Source: JAZBPO01 sp963691775 (lineage in GTDB: Bacteria > Pseudomonadota > Gammaproteobacteria > Pseudomonadales > Azotimanducaceae). Taken from it: a stretch of DNA of 64,000 nucleotides. The notes below the pieces were generated by a model. It worked only from the letters and a program-made list of their open reading frames with translations. It did no database searches and was not told the DNA's origin. Shown piece by piece: positions 1 through 8,558 of the stretch (position 1 is the stretch's first letter; each line of letters starts with the position of its first letter). The translations under genes were made by a program, and so were the position numbers. The DNA lies in contig OY829369.1 in the NCBI GenBank assembly GCA_963691775.1, positions 372,001 through 436,000 of the forward strand. Reading direction: 5' to 3'.

Positions 1-2
1 GA

Positions 3-1349
3 CCTGACGTTTCCGTTGCGCACTGGTTTCCAACGCGCCTCGATGGTGGGGGCTTCCAGTGGGTGCGCGTCCGTGATTTCCCGATCGGGAAGCAGATCGC
101 GAGCCTTATCCCCGAAACAAGACGACGCGGCTTTCTGGTCCTCGCTGTCGACGGGGACATCTCCATTCATCACACGACGGCGGCAACCACCCTCACCGTC
201 GCGCGCCCCCTCAGCGCCGCACCAAACGCATTCGCACTATCGGCCAGGGGCGACGAGCTGATCCTCGAGGACGCAAACGGAGGACTCCAGCGGATCGCGA
301 TCGACAACGAACACCCAGAGGTGTCCCGATCCGCATTGCTCGATCGCGTCTGGTACGAAGGCTACCCTGCCCCGCAATACACCTGGCAAAGCACCTCGGC
401 CTCGACCGACTTCGAACCAAAATTCTCTCTGGCGCCACTGATCGTAGGCACGCTGAAAGCCGCTTTCTACAGCATGCTTTTCGCAATACCCGTAGCCGCA
501 CTGGGGGCGATCTACTGCGCCTACTTCATGGCGCCTGGGTTGCGCGCCTGGATCAAACCGAGCGTTGAGCTCATGGCGGCGCTGCCTACGGTCATTCTCG
601 GCTTTCTAGCAGGACTCTGGTTGGCCCCGATCATTGAACGAGCGCTGCCCTCGGTACTGCTGTTCGCAGTGCTCGCACCCGTTCTGTGCGTGACCCTCGG
701 CGCATTCATCCAGCTGCTTCCGCGGACACGACTGCGCGTCCTTCCGGATGGCTGGCAAGCGCTCGCGATGATTCCCGTTCTCCTGTTTGCCGCGGGCCTT
801 GCAAATGCCTACGGCCCCTCGCTGGAGCATGCCCTCGTGGGCGACATCAGGGCGTGGCTACGTACGCAGCTGGCGATCGATTACGACCAGCGCAATGCCA
901 TCGTCGTTGGCATTGCCATGGGCGTTGCTGTCATACCCGTGATCTTCGCGATCGCCGAAGACGCCATCTCTTCGGTGCCCGCAAGGCTCAGCCACGGCGC
1001 CCTTGCGCTTGGCGCGACGCGCTGGCAGGCGCTGTTCCTGGTGATTTTGCCCACGGCGTCTCCAGGCATCTTTTCAGCTTTGATGATCGGCTTCGGCCGT
1101 GCCGTCGGAGAAACCATGATCGTGCTCATGGCGAGCGGCAACACGCCAATTCTTGACTGGGACCCTTTTACCGGCATGCGCACTTTTGCCGCCAACCTTG
1201 CCATAGAGCTACCTGAATCAGTGGTTGGGAGCTCCCACTATCGCGTCCTTTTCCTGTCCGCACTCGTACTCTTCGCGTTCACCTTCCTGGTGAACACGAT
1301 CGGTGAGGCGGTCCGCCAACGGCTGCGGGAACGCTATGGCGAACTCTAG
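3..1349 (+). CDS. pstC: Phosphate ABC transporter permease PstC (5' end outside window)
   Basis: Inner-membrane permease of the high-affinity phosphate importer PstSCAB. The frame is open from the first bases of the window, so the true start lies upstream; the GTG at 63 is only an internal codon. After a hydrophilic domain, membrane segments begin near the residues encoded at 430-540. The ABC-permease EAA-type loop is visible around 950-1075 (EDAISSVPARLSHGALALGA, then a G-R-A-V-G-E-T stretch). The visible 448 or so residues exceed the roughly 320 of E. coli PstC, which fits the long PstC seen in Pseudomonas-type gammaproteobacteria. It overlaps pstA by 14 bases and is followed by pstB and phoU, so the identity is secure. 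Any Pho box would be outside the window. Confidence 0.93.
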   Translation, partial: PDVSVAHWFPTRLDGGGFQWVRVRDFPIGKQIASLIPETRRRGFLVLAVDGDISIHHTTAATTLTVARPLSAAPNAFALSARGDELILEDANGGLQRIAIDNEHPEVSRSALLDRVWYEGYPAPQYTWQSTSASTDFEPKFSLAPLIVGTLKAAFYSMLFAIPVAALGAIYCAYFMAPGLRAWIKPSVELMAALPTVILGFLAGLWLAPIIERALPSVLLFAVLAPVLCVTLGAFIQLLPRTRLRVLPDGWQALAMIPVLLFAAGLANAYGPSLEHALVGDIRAWLRTQLAIDYDQRNAIVVGIAMGVAVIPVIFAIAEDAISSVPARLSHGALALGATRWQALFLVILPTASPGIFSALMIGFGRAVGETMIVLMASGNTPILDWDPFTGMRTFAANLAIELPESVVGSSHYRVLFLSALVLFAFTFLVNTIGEAVRQRLRERYGEL

Positions 1350-2967
1350 CTTTGCAGCTCCGCGACGCATGCGCGAGGCGTGGCTCTGGATAGGCGCCGG
1401 CATGATCGCGCTCGCCCTGTTGCTCGTGTTCGGAATCCTCTCGCTCATTGCCACGCGCGGGCTCGGTCACTTCTGGCCGGATGATCTCTGGGAAATCGAA
1501 CTCGCCGCGGAAGCGGGCGCCCCGAGCGCGGTCCTCGCCATCATCGCGGACGAGGAAACCGCCACGGACCGTTCCGGAGCGAACCGCGGGCGCGTGCTCC
1601 TGCGCAGCGGCAATCGCGATCTTGCGCCGCCCGAGTTCTTCTGGGTCGATGCTCGGAACATGCGCACCCGGAGCCGGCCCGCAGACGCCGGCGTGATCGA
1701 ACGTCGAGCGCGTGGCAATGCACACGGTTACGTAGACGCGGTGCTGCTTGGCGAACGTGCCCTGGCGCGGGGTCCGGAGAGCTGGGCCTTCGCGGAGAAG
1801 CTACTCGCGGACGTGCAACTCAAGCGCACCCGTCTGGAGTCGGAGCGGCGCACGCGAATCGCGGCGCTTGCCAGAGCAAGCAACGATGCACAGGCACGCC
1901 TGCGGCGCGCGCAGGCTGAATCCGGCGTGGGGACAGCAGTGGAGACCCGAAGCGCACAGGCAGATGCAGCGCGCCTGGCGTACCGGGAAGCAACTGCAGA
2001 TTTGCGAAGACGTGAGGTGGAGCTTGCTCGCACGGCTCTGTTGCTCAGACTCGCAGATGGCACGCTGCACCGCGTCCCGATCGTCGACATCGAACGCATG
2101 TGGCGCCCCAATGAAATGAGCATTGGCGCGCGACTCGCCCACCAGGCCGATTCGATCGCCGCATTCCTGAGTCAATCGCCGCGAGAAGGCAATACGGAAG
2201 GGGGCATCTATCCGGCCATCGTTGGCACGGTTGTGCTTGTCCTGCTCATGGCGGTGATGGTGGCGCCCCTCGGCGTACTCTGCGCGCTCTATCTGCACGA
2301 GTATGCGCGCCCCGGCCCGGGCGTGCGCTTGCTGCGTATCGCCGTGAACAACCTCGCGGGCGTCCCATCGATCGTGTACGGCGTTTTCGGTCTAGGGTTT
2401 TTCGTGTACGTGCTCGGCGGTTCGCTCGATGCTCTTTTCTTTGCCGACACACTTCCCTCACCCACGTTGGGTACGCCCGGCCTGCTTTGGGCGGCACTGA
2501 CACTCGCCCTGCTGACCATGCCAGTCGTGATCGTGTCGACGGAGGAAGGGCTCTCGCGTATCCCGAAGGACGTCCGGGAAGGCAGCCTCGCGCTCGGAGC
2601 CACGCGGTCGGAAACGTTGCGCAGCGTCATCCTTCCGAGCGCGGCACCCGCGATCCTCACCGGCGTGATACTGGCCGTAGCGCGCGCCGCGGGGGAAGTC
2701 GCGCCGCTGATGCTGGTTGGCGTGGTCAAGCTGGCGCCGCGCCTGCCGATCGATGGAGAGCCACCGTTTCTTCATCTCGATCGCCAGTTCATGCACCTCG
2801 GCTTTCATATCTACGACGTTGGTTTCCAGAGCCCGAACGTCGAAGCTGCTCGACCCGTGGTGTTCGCGACCGCTCTACTTTTGGTTCTTGTAATCGTGGC
2901 GTTGAACCTAACGGCGATCGTGTTGCGCAATCGTTTGCACCGCCGATATGGTGTTTTCGATGTCTAA
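1336..2967 (+). CDS. pstA: Phosphate ABC transporter permease PstA, long form
   Basis: Second membrane subunit of the phosphate importer. I chose the ATG at 1336, which overlaps the end of pstC by 14 bases; an in-frame ATG at 1303 would overlap further. The first membrane helix is at about residues 15-45. Residues about 60-260 form a large hydrophilic insert whose middle (near bases 1790-2050) is rich in Ala, Arg, Glu and Leu with coiled-coil character. The permease core follows from about base 2215, with an EAA-type loop (EEGLSRIPKDVREGSLALGA) near 2540-2600 and a GEVAPLMLVG stretch after it. At 543 residues it is nearly twice the E. coli protein but close to the long PstA of other gammaproteobacteria. 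What the insert does is unknown. Confidence 0.93.
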   Translation: MANSSFAAPRRMREAWLWIGAGMIALALLLVFGILSLIATRGLGHFWPDDLWEIELAAEAGAPSAVLAIIADEETATDRSGANRGRVLLRSGNRDLAPPEFFWVDARNMRTRSRPADAGVIERRARGNAHGYVDAVLLGERALARGPESWAFAEKLLADVQLKRTRLESERRTRIAALARASNDAQARLRRAQAESGVGTAVETRSAQADAARLAYREATADLRRREVELARTALLLRLADGTLHRVPIVDIERMWRPNEMSIGARLAHQADSIAAFLSQSPREGNTEGGIYPAIVGTVVLVLLMAVMVAPLGVLCALYLHEYARPGPGVRLLRIAVNNLAGVPSIVYGVFGLGFFVYVLGGSLDALFFADTLPSPTLGTPGLLWAALTLALLTMPVVIVSTEEGLSRIPKDVREGSLALGATRSETLRSVILPSAAPAILTGVILAVARAAGEVAPLMLVGVVKLAPRLPIDGEPPFLHLDRQFMHLGFHIYDVGFQSPNVEAARPVVFATALLLVLVIVALNLTAIVLRNRLHRRYGVFDV

Positions 2968-3000
2968 TTCGAGGCGTTACATCCGCGCTGAGATCCGTGC

Positions 3001-3810
3001 ATGGGCCAGACGAAAATCATGAGCGAAGCGGCAATCGGTCCGCAGTTCGCCGAGGCCGACGTCTGTCTCCGCGTCCGAGACCTTTCAGTCCACTACGGCA
3101 GCGTCATGGCGCTCGACCGGATTGCCCTGCCCATTCCGCGCCAGCGCGTAACTGCCTTCATCGGCCCCTCAGGGTGCGGCAAGACAACGCTGCTGCGCTG
3201 CTTCAACCGGATGAACGACCTCATCGAGCACGCGCGCGTCAGTGGTGGCGTCTTGTTCGAGGGCGAGGACATCTACGGCGCCGACGTCGACCCATACACG
3301 CTGAGACGACGCATCGGGATGGTGTTCCAGAAGCCGAACCCCTTTCCAAAGAGCGTTTACGAGAACGTCGCCTTCGGCCTGCGCCTCGAAGGCATCAATG
3401 CACGGTCGACGCTCGACGAACGGGTCGAATGGGCGCTGCGAAGCGCAGCACTTTGGGACGAGGTGAAAGATCGCCTCGACGCGCCTGCACTCGGACTTTC
3501 AGGCGGCCAACAGCAGCGTCTCGTGATCGCCCGCGCGATCGCCATCCGCCCCAGCATCCTGTTGCTGGACGAACCCGCTTCCTCCCTGGACCCGATCTCC
3601 ACGTTGCGGATCGAGGAACTGATCTCGCAGCTCGCCGAGTCGTACACGATCCTGATCGTGACCCACAACATGCAACAGGCTGCCCGCGTATCCCATTTCA
3701 CGGCTTTCCTGCATATGGGTGAGCTTGTGGAGTTCGACGCGACGGAAAGGATGTTCACCAATCCGTCACGATCGCGGACGGAAGATTACATAACGGGCAG
3801 ATTCGGCTGA
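3001..3810 (+). CDS. pstB: Phosphate ABC transporter ATP-binding protein PstB
   Basis: ATPase subunit that powers phosphate import and, with PhoU, signals to PhoR. It shows a Walker A GPSGCGKTT, the PstB-typical CFNRMNDL just after it, a Q-loop (VFQKPNPFPKS), the ABC signature LSGGQQQR and Walker B ILLLDEPASSLDP with the switch His in VTHNMQQ. The length of 269 residues is normal for PstB. The ATG at 3001 and one at 3019 (MSEAA) are both possible starts; neither has a strong ribosome site. It lies 33 bases after pstA and 22 before phoU. Confidence 0.96.
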   Translation: MGQTKIMSEAAIGPQFAEADVCLRVRDLSVHYGSVMALDRIALPIPRQRVTAFIGPSGCGKTTLLRCFNRMNDLIEHARVSGGVLFEGEDIYGADVDPYTLRRRIGMVFQKPNPFPKSVYENVAFGLRLEGINARSTLDERVEWALRSAALWDEVKDRLDAPALGLSGGQQQRLVIARAIAIRPSILLLDEPASSLDPISTLRIEELISQLAESYTILIVTHNMQQAARVSHFTAFLHMGELVEFDATERMFTNPSRSRTEDYITGRFG

Positions 3811-3832
3811 CGCCGGGACCAGGCAGGGACTC

Positions 3833-4534
3833 ATGCGCGAACACATTTCCGGACAGTACGACGCCGAGCTTGATGCCGTGCGAGACCACGTCATGGAAAT
3901 GGGGGGCGTCGTTGAGACGGTCCTTCGCGATGCCGCCGACGCCCTCCTGCACTACGACGCCGAACTTGCGGAGCTGGCGATTCGCCAGGATGCCGAAGTC
4001 AATCGACTCGAAGTTCTCATCGACGAGGAGTGCAACCGCATCATCGCGCGGCGCCAGCCGACGGCTGGGGACCTGCGCCTGGTCATGGCCATCCTGAAAA
4101 CCGTACCCGACCTCGAGCGCATCGGCGACGAAGCCCAGCGCATGGCCAAGATGGCGCTTGAGATGAGCAGCATGGCGCACCCGCAAGATCCCCTTACGGA
4201 ACTGCGCGAGATGATTCGCCTGTGCCGGGAGAACCTGCGCGCAGCACTCGACGCCTTCGCGCGCGTTGATGCCGACGACGCCCATGAAATCATCGGCAGA
4301 GACAAGCGGGTAGATGCGCTCTACAACGAACAGATCGCGCGCCTGGTAGCGCTCATGGAAAAGGAGCCGACGCAGGTCAGACCGCTGCTCAACATCGTCT
4401 GGTGTGCGCGTGCCCTTGAGCGCATTGGCGACCACGCTAAGAACGTCTGTGAGTATGTGGTCTATCTCGCGGGTGGTCGCGACGTACGCCATCGGCCGCG
4501 CCCGGAACCGGGTGACCCCACGAGCGCGGCCTGA
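3833..4534 (+). CDS. phoU: Phosphate transport regulator PhoU
   Basis: Cytoplasmic helical protein that links PstB activity to the PhoR-PhoB two-component system and limits phosphate uptake. The 233-residue product has the two PhoU three-helix repeats; each carries the metal-binding D/E-R-I-G-D signature, seen as DLERIGDEAQRMAK and again as ALERIGDHAKNVCEYV. The ATG at 3833 has AGGGA about six bases upstream. It is the last gene of the pst cluster; the next gene is on the opposite strand and ends six bases away. Confidence 0.96.
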   Translation: MREHISGQYDAELDAVRDHVMEMGGVVETVLRDAADALLHYDAELAELAIRQDAEVNRLEVLIDEECNRIIARRQPTAGDLRLVMAILKTVPDLERIGDEAQRMAKMALEMSSMAHPQDPLTELREMIRLCRENLRAALDAFARVDADDAHEIIGRDKRVDALYNEQIARLVALMEKEPTQVRPLLNIVWCARALERIGDHAKNVCEYVVYLAGGRDVRHRPRPEPGDPTSAA

Positions 4535-4540
4535 ACGACA

Positions 4541-5304
4541 TCACATCAGGTGGTGCCCACCATCCAGCAGCAGCGTCTCACCGGTGACGAGCGGCGCGCT
4601 CTCAAGGAGCGCAATGATCGACTCGGCAACGGTGCCCGCTGTCGCCGTCAGTTTCAGCGGCACCGATCCCTCGAGGAATGCCTTGCTGCGGTCGTAGACC
4701 TCCGAGCCCATGCCTTCACGCAGCCACTCACCCTGGATGAATCCCGGGCAAACGGCGTTCACCCGAACTTCCGGTCAAGAACACGGGCAAGCGACTTGGT
4801 CATGGTGATCATCGCGCCTTTCGAGGCGGCGTAGGCGATGGAGCTACCGATGCCTTTTATCCCAGCGATAGACGCAACCATGACCACGGCAGCGTTGCCT
4901 GAAGCACGCAGATGCGGCGCTGCGGCACGGGTCATCTGATACGCCCCTACCGTGTTCACGCCATAGATGTGATGGAAGTCATCGGCATCAAGGCCGTCCA
5001 GATCGGCGTGGTTCACGAATTTGGTAGTGCCCGCGTTGTTCACGAGCGCGTCGAGCCGCTCGAAGCGCCCTAACGCGCCGGCCACCAGCGCCCTGCAATC
5101 ACCATCGTCTGCCACGTTCGCCCGCTGCACGTGCACCTCGGCACCCGCCACTCGACAGCGCTCAGCGACGGCCTCTGCCGCCGCGTCGGAGCGGGAGTAG
5201 TTGATGACGACATTCCACCCCTTGGCGGCGAGCTGCTCTACGGTGGCGGCGCCGACGCCGCTCGAGGAACCGGTGACGATGGCGACCCGACGTGTTTCTG
5301 ACAT
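4541..5304 (-). pseudogene. SDR-family oxidoreductase interrupted by a frameshift
   Basis: The ATG at 5304 has AGGGAGA about seven bases upstream and begins a typical short-chain dehydrogenase: TGSSSGVG cofactor loop, LVNNAGT, and catalytic YAASK. At about 4760 the frame stops with TGA directly after LDRKFG. The rest of the family pattern (VNAVCPGF, then LLESAPLVTGETLLLDGG) continues in another frame to 4541. The span is 764 bases, one short of 255 codons, so a single missing base near 4760 explains it; restoring one C would read KFRVNAVCPG. The substrate is unknown. It is either a recently broken gene or a sequencing error, because no other damage is visible. The intact SDR at 5440 is divergent from it. 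Confidence 0.8.
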
Positions 5305-5439
5305 GCTGGACTCTCCCTTGAAACGCCCCTGTTTGCGGTTGGCAGTCTGGAGCGCCGACTCTCTTCCACGCAAGGCGCACTGGCGAGTTATCGCTGCAGC
5401 TCCTACCATCCGGCGCCGACACGGGAGAAGGGAGCGTAC

Positions 5440-6222
5440 ATGGCATTCCAACCATTCGATCTCAGTGGGCGCGTTGCGCTCATCACGGGTGGCAACGGCG
5501 GCATCGGCCTCGGCATGGCGGAAGGTATCGCGGCTGCGGGCGGCGACGTCTGCATCTGGGGCACGAACCCCGACAAGAACTCGGCTGCGCTGGAGCGGCT
5601 CGCAGTGCACGGCACGCACGCCTCGGCGAAGGTGTGTGACGTGGCCGACGAAGCCGCCGTAGATCGATGCTTCAGCGAGACGGTAGAGGAATTCGGCCGG
5701 GTCGATGGCTGCTTTGCGAACGCCGGAGTAGGCGGCCGCAACAGCGCCTTCGATGACATGAGCACCGAGGAGTGGAACCGCATCATGGCGGTGAACCTCG
5801 ACGGCGTGTTCTGGACCTTTCGGGCAGCCGCTCGCCACATGCGCCAGCGCGCAGAGAACGGCGACGCCTTCGGCCGCCTCGTCGGCACGGCGAGCCTCGC
5901 CGCCATCTCGGGCCAGGCCCGGGGCGAGCACTACGCCGCAACCAAGGGCGGCCTCGTCTCCATGATCAAGGCACTCGCCGTCGAGTACGCCCGCTATGGC
6001 GTCACCGCGCATACGATCCTGCCGGGCTGGATCGAAACGGATATGACCCAGGGGGCCTTCTCGAACGACAAGTTCGTGGATAACGTCCTGAAGCGCGTCC
6101 CGTCACGGCGCTGGGGCCAGCCCGAGGACTTCGCCGGCATCGCCGTGTACATCATGTCGACGGCGTCGTCCTACCACAGCGCCGAGACCTTCCTCATCGA
6201 CGGTGGCTACTTCGTCTTCTGA
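5440..6222 (+). CDS. SDR family NAD(P)-dependent oxidoreductase
   Basis: Soluble short-chain dehydrogenase of 260 residues. Visible elements in order are the dinucleotide loop TGGNGGIG near residues 16-23, the D-V of the adenine pocket (VCDVADE), the structural NAG (FANAGVGG), the catalytic Ser region (GTASLAAISG) and YAATK, and the C-terminal LIDGGYFVF. Ribosome site GGGAG lies shortly before the ATG. It is followed by a HAD phosphatase 22 bases downstream on the same strand, so the two are probably cotranscribed. The family uses hydroxy/keto substrates of many kinds; nothing here fixes the substrate. Confidence 0.88.
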   Translation: MAFQPFDLSGRVALITGGNGGIGLGMAEGIAAAGGDVCIWGTNPDKNSAALERLAVHGTHASAKVCDVADEAAVDRCFSETVEEFGRVDGCFANAGVGGRNSAFDDMSTEEWNRIMAVNLDGVFWTFRAAARHMRQRAENGDAFGRLVGTASLAAISGQARGEHYAATKGGLVSMIKALAVEYARYGVTAHTILPGWIETDMTQGAFSNDKFVDNVLKRVPSRRWGQPEDFAGIAVYIMSTASSYHSAETFLIDGGYFVF

Positions 6223-6244
6223 CGCCACCTGCCGGAGCAACGCC

Positions 6245-6901
6245 ATGGCCAACGCATCACTGGACGCAATCCTCTGGGACTTCGGCGGCGTGCTCACCAC
6301 GTCGCCCTTCGAGGCCTTCCGCCGCTACGAAAGCGAACGGGGCCTGCCCACGGACTTCATACGCGGCATCAATGCCACGAATCCGAACAGCAACGCCTGG
6401 GCGAAGTTCGAGTCCTCGCGGATCGGCATCGAGGATTTCGACGAGGCGTTTCGCGCCGAAGCGCTCGCACAGGGACATGACGTGCGCGGTCGCGACGTAC
6501 TCGCCCTCCTGTCGGGAGACGTGCGTCCGCGCATGGTCGCCGCGCTGGAACAGTGCAAGACGCACTTCCGCTGCGCCTGCCTCACGAACAACGTGAAGTC
6601 CGGCAAGGGTCCGGGTATGGCGACGGACAGCGCGCGCGCGGACGCCGTTGCAGCCGTGATGGAGAAATTCGATCTGGTGGTCGAGTCGAGCATCGAGGGC
6701 GTACGCAAACCGGAACCCCGGGCCTACGAAATCGTTCTGGAACGCCTCGGCACCTCGGCAGACCGCATGCTGTTCCTGGACGACCTCGGCATCAATCTGA
6801 AGCCGGCCGCAGCCATGGGCATGCACACCATCAAGGTCGTGAGCGAGGCACAGGCACTCGCCGATCTCGCGGCAGCGACCGGCCTCACTTTCGAGGTCTG
6901 A
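6245..6901 (+). CDS. HAD-IA family hydrolase
   Basis: Haloacid-dehalogenase-type phosphatase of 218 residues. Motif I appears as WDFGGVL, the form seen in the phosphatase domain of epoxide-hydrolase-like and acyl-CoA-dehydrogenase-associated HAD proteins. Motif II is in CLTNN, motif III is the lysine of RKPEP, and motif IV is FLDDLG. The second Asp of the usual DxD motif I is replaced by Gly (D-F-G), as is typical of this branch, so phosphatase activity on a small phosphoester cannot be assumed. I chose the ATG at 6245, preceded by GGAG, rather than an upstream GTG that overlaps the SDR gene. Confidence 0.8.
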   Translation: MANASLDAILWDFGGVLTTSPFEAFRRYESERGLPTDFIRGINATNPNSNAWAKFESSRIGIEDFDEAFRAEALAQGHDVRGRDVLALLSGDVRPRMVAALEQCKTHFRCACLTNNVKSGKGPGMATDSARADAVAAVMEKFDLVVESSIEGVRKPEPRAYEIVLERLGTSADRMLFLDDLGINLKPAAAMGMHTIKVVSEAQALADLAAATGLTFEV

Positions 6902-6907
6902 GCGCCC

Positions 6908-7477
6908 TCAGGCACTCCAATCGGAGACGCGTTCAGCCAGATCCGGCCGAACACGCTCCTTCGGCGCCTGCAGGGGCGTACCCATGTAGATGAAGCCCGC
7001 CACACGCTCGTCTGCGCCAAGACCGAGCGCGCGACCAACGCTCGCGTCGTAGGCGTACCACTCCGTCAGCCATTGGGCGACGTAACCCGACGCGTGCGCC
7101 GCCGTCAGCATGTTCATGCACACCGCGCCCGCTGAAAGCACCTGTTCCCATTCGGGAATCTTGTGCTCGGGCAACACACTGGAGATCACCGCGACGACTA
7201 CCGGCCCGCGCACGAGGCGCCCGCGCTCGAGTTCGACGCGTGCATTCTCGTCCTCCGGATGCGCGGCGCGCCATGCATCGACCAGCACCTGCCCGAAGGC
7301 GAGCCGTGCATCACCGGTGAAACGAACAAAACGCCAGGGGCCGAGCTTGCCGTGATCGGGCACGCGCGCGGCCGCTTCGAGAATCCGATCCAGGTCGTCC
7401 GGAGACGGGCCCGGCTCGATCATCTCGATCGCCTTCACGCTGCGGCGCGTGAGCAGGAGTTGAAGCGTGTCGTTCAT
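6908..7477 (-). CDS. Nitroreductase family protein, YdjA-like
   Basis: FMN-dependent oxidoreductase of 189 residues. The N-terminal LLTRRSV holds the FMN-phosphate arginines, followed by VPDHGKLGPWRFV, which matches the YdjA branch (APDH..PW) rather than the classical NfsB branch. A Gly-rich FMN region (AGAVCMNMLTAAHASGYVAQ) and a C-terminal GFIYMGTP follow. The reading frame extends upstream, but the ATG at 7477 begins the family homology. It converges on the HAD gene and lies downstream of galT with a 55-base gap. The physiological substrate is not known for this branch. Confidence 0.85.
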   Translation of the reverse strand: MNDTLQLLLTRRSVKAIEMIEPGPSPDDLDRILEAAARVPDHGKLGPWRFVRFTGDARLAFGQVLVDAWRAAHPEDENARVELERGRLVRGPVVVAVISSVLPEHKIPEWEQVLSAGAVCMNMLTAAHASGYVAQWLTEWYAYDASVGRALGLGADERVAGFIYMGTPLQAPKERVRPDLAERVSDWSA

Positions 7478-7532
7478 GGGCAAGGTCCTCGAAGGGGCGA
7501 GCGCTCTACTTGAGAATAATTCTCGAAAACAA

Positions 7533-8558
7533 TCAACACTGTCTGAAGTGCGGACCGACCGCGGCGCGCAGGCGTGCAGCGGCATCTTCCGGGGTCAGGT
7601 CACGCTGCGACTCCGCGAGCATCTCGAAGCCCACCATGAACTTGCGCACGGTCGCAGAGCGTAGGAGCGGCGGATAGCAGTGGGCATGAAGCAGCCAGCT
7701 TTCGCGCGTAGCCGCATCTGCACGAGGCGGCGCCCCGTGCCACCCGAAACTGTATGGGAAGTCACAGGAGAAGAGATTGTCCATCGCGGACGTCCAATGA
7801 CCAAGAATCTCAGCAAGGGAGGTGCGCTCTTCATGCGGCAGTTCGGTGAGGCAGGTTCGATGTGCGCGCGGCAGGAGCATCGTCTCGAACGGCCAGCGCG
7901 CCCAGAACGGGACCAGCACGACCCAGTGCGCATTCTCGAGCACGATGCGTTCGCCTGAGGCGAGTTCCTCGTCGAGCACGTCGAGCAGCAAGGGACGACC
8001 ATGCTCTGCACGATAGACGCGCTGCCGCGCTGCCTCCCGCTCGACGAGCGTGGGCACGGCGTCCAGGGCCCAAACCTGACCGTGCGGATGGGGTGAGGAG
8101 CAGCCCATCATGGCGCCGCGGTTCTCGAACACCTGCACCCACGCCCAGCGCTCACCCAGTTCGGCGATCTGCTCACACCAGACGCGGACCACGCACTCGC
8201 GCGCGGCCTGCGTCAGTTCGCCGAGTGACAAGTCATGCCGCGGCGAGAAGCAGATGACGCGGCACACCCCAGCGGCGGGTTCACTCCGCAGAAGCGTGCC
8301 GTTCCCCGCCCCACTCGGCTCCTCGAGCAGCGCGGGAAAGTCGTTGTCGAAGACGTAGACGCCTTCGTAATCGGGGTTGTGCGCGCCGCCGGCACGCTCG
8401 TTGCCCGGACAGAGATAGCAGTCGCTTGCATAGGCATCGCGCTGCGGCGCGGCCTCCTCCACCTGCCCCTGCCAGGGCCGCTTGCCGCGGTGGGGAGAGA
8501 CGAGCACCCACTCCCCTTGGAGCGGATCGAAGCGTCGATGGACCGCGTCATAGGGCAT
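7533..8558 (-). CDS. galT: Galactose-1-phosphate uridylyltransferase
   Basis: Leloir-pathway enzyme that exchanges UMP between UDP-glucose and galactose-1-phosphate. The catalytic HPH triad is in SSPHPHGQVWA, with CSS just before it. The zinc-type CYLCPGN motif lies near residue 45 and the start reads YDAVHRRFDPLQGEWVLVSP, as in other GalT proteins. The ATG at 8558 lies inside the end of galK (11-base overlap), so translation is probably coupled. The 341-residue length is normal. Upstream in-frame codons to 8714 lie wholly inside galK and show no homology. Confidence 0.94.
   Translation of the reverse strand: MPYDAVHRRFDPLQGEWVLVSPHRGKRPWQGQVEEAAPQRDAYASDCYLCPGNERAGGAHNPDYEGVYVFDNDFPALLEEPSGAGNGTLLRSEPAAGVCRVICFSPRHDLSLGELTQAARECVVRVWCEQIAELGERWAWVQVFENRGAMMGCSSPHPHGQVWALDAVPTLVEREAARQRVYRAEHGRPLLLDVLDEELASGERIVLENAHWVVLVPFWARWPFETMLLPRAHRTCLTELPHEERTSLAEILGHWTSAMDNLFSCDFPYSFGWHGAPPRADAATRESWLLHAHCYPPLLRSATVRKFMVGFEMLAESQRDLTPEDAAARLRAAVGPHFRQC

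Noticed and set aside
4756..4765. TGA inside the SDR at about 4760 as a possible selenocysteine codon
   Set aside because: The conserved family sequence continues in a different frame after the TGA, not in the same one, so it is a frameshift.
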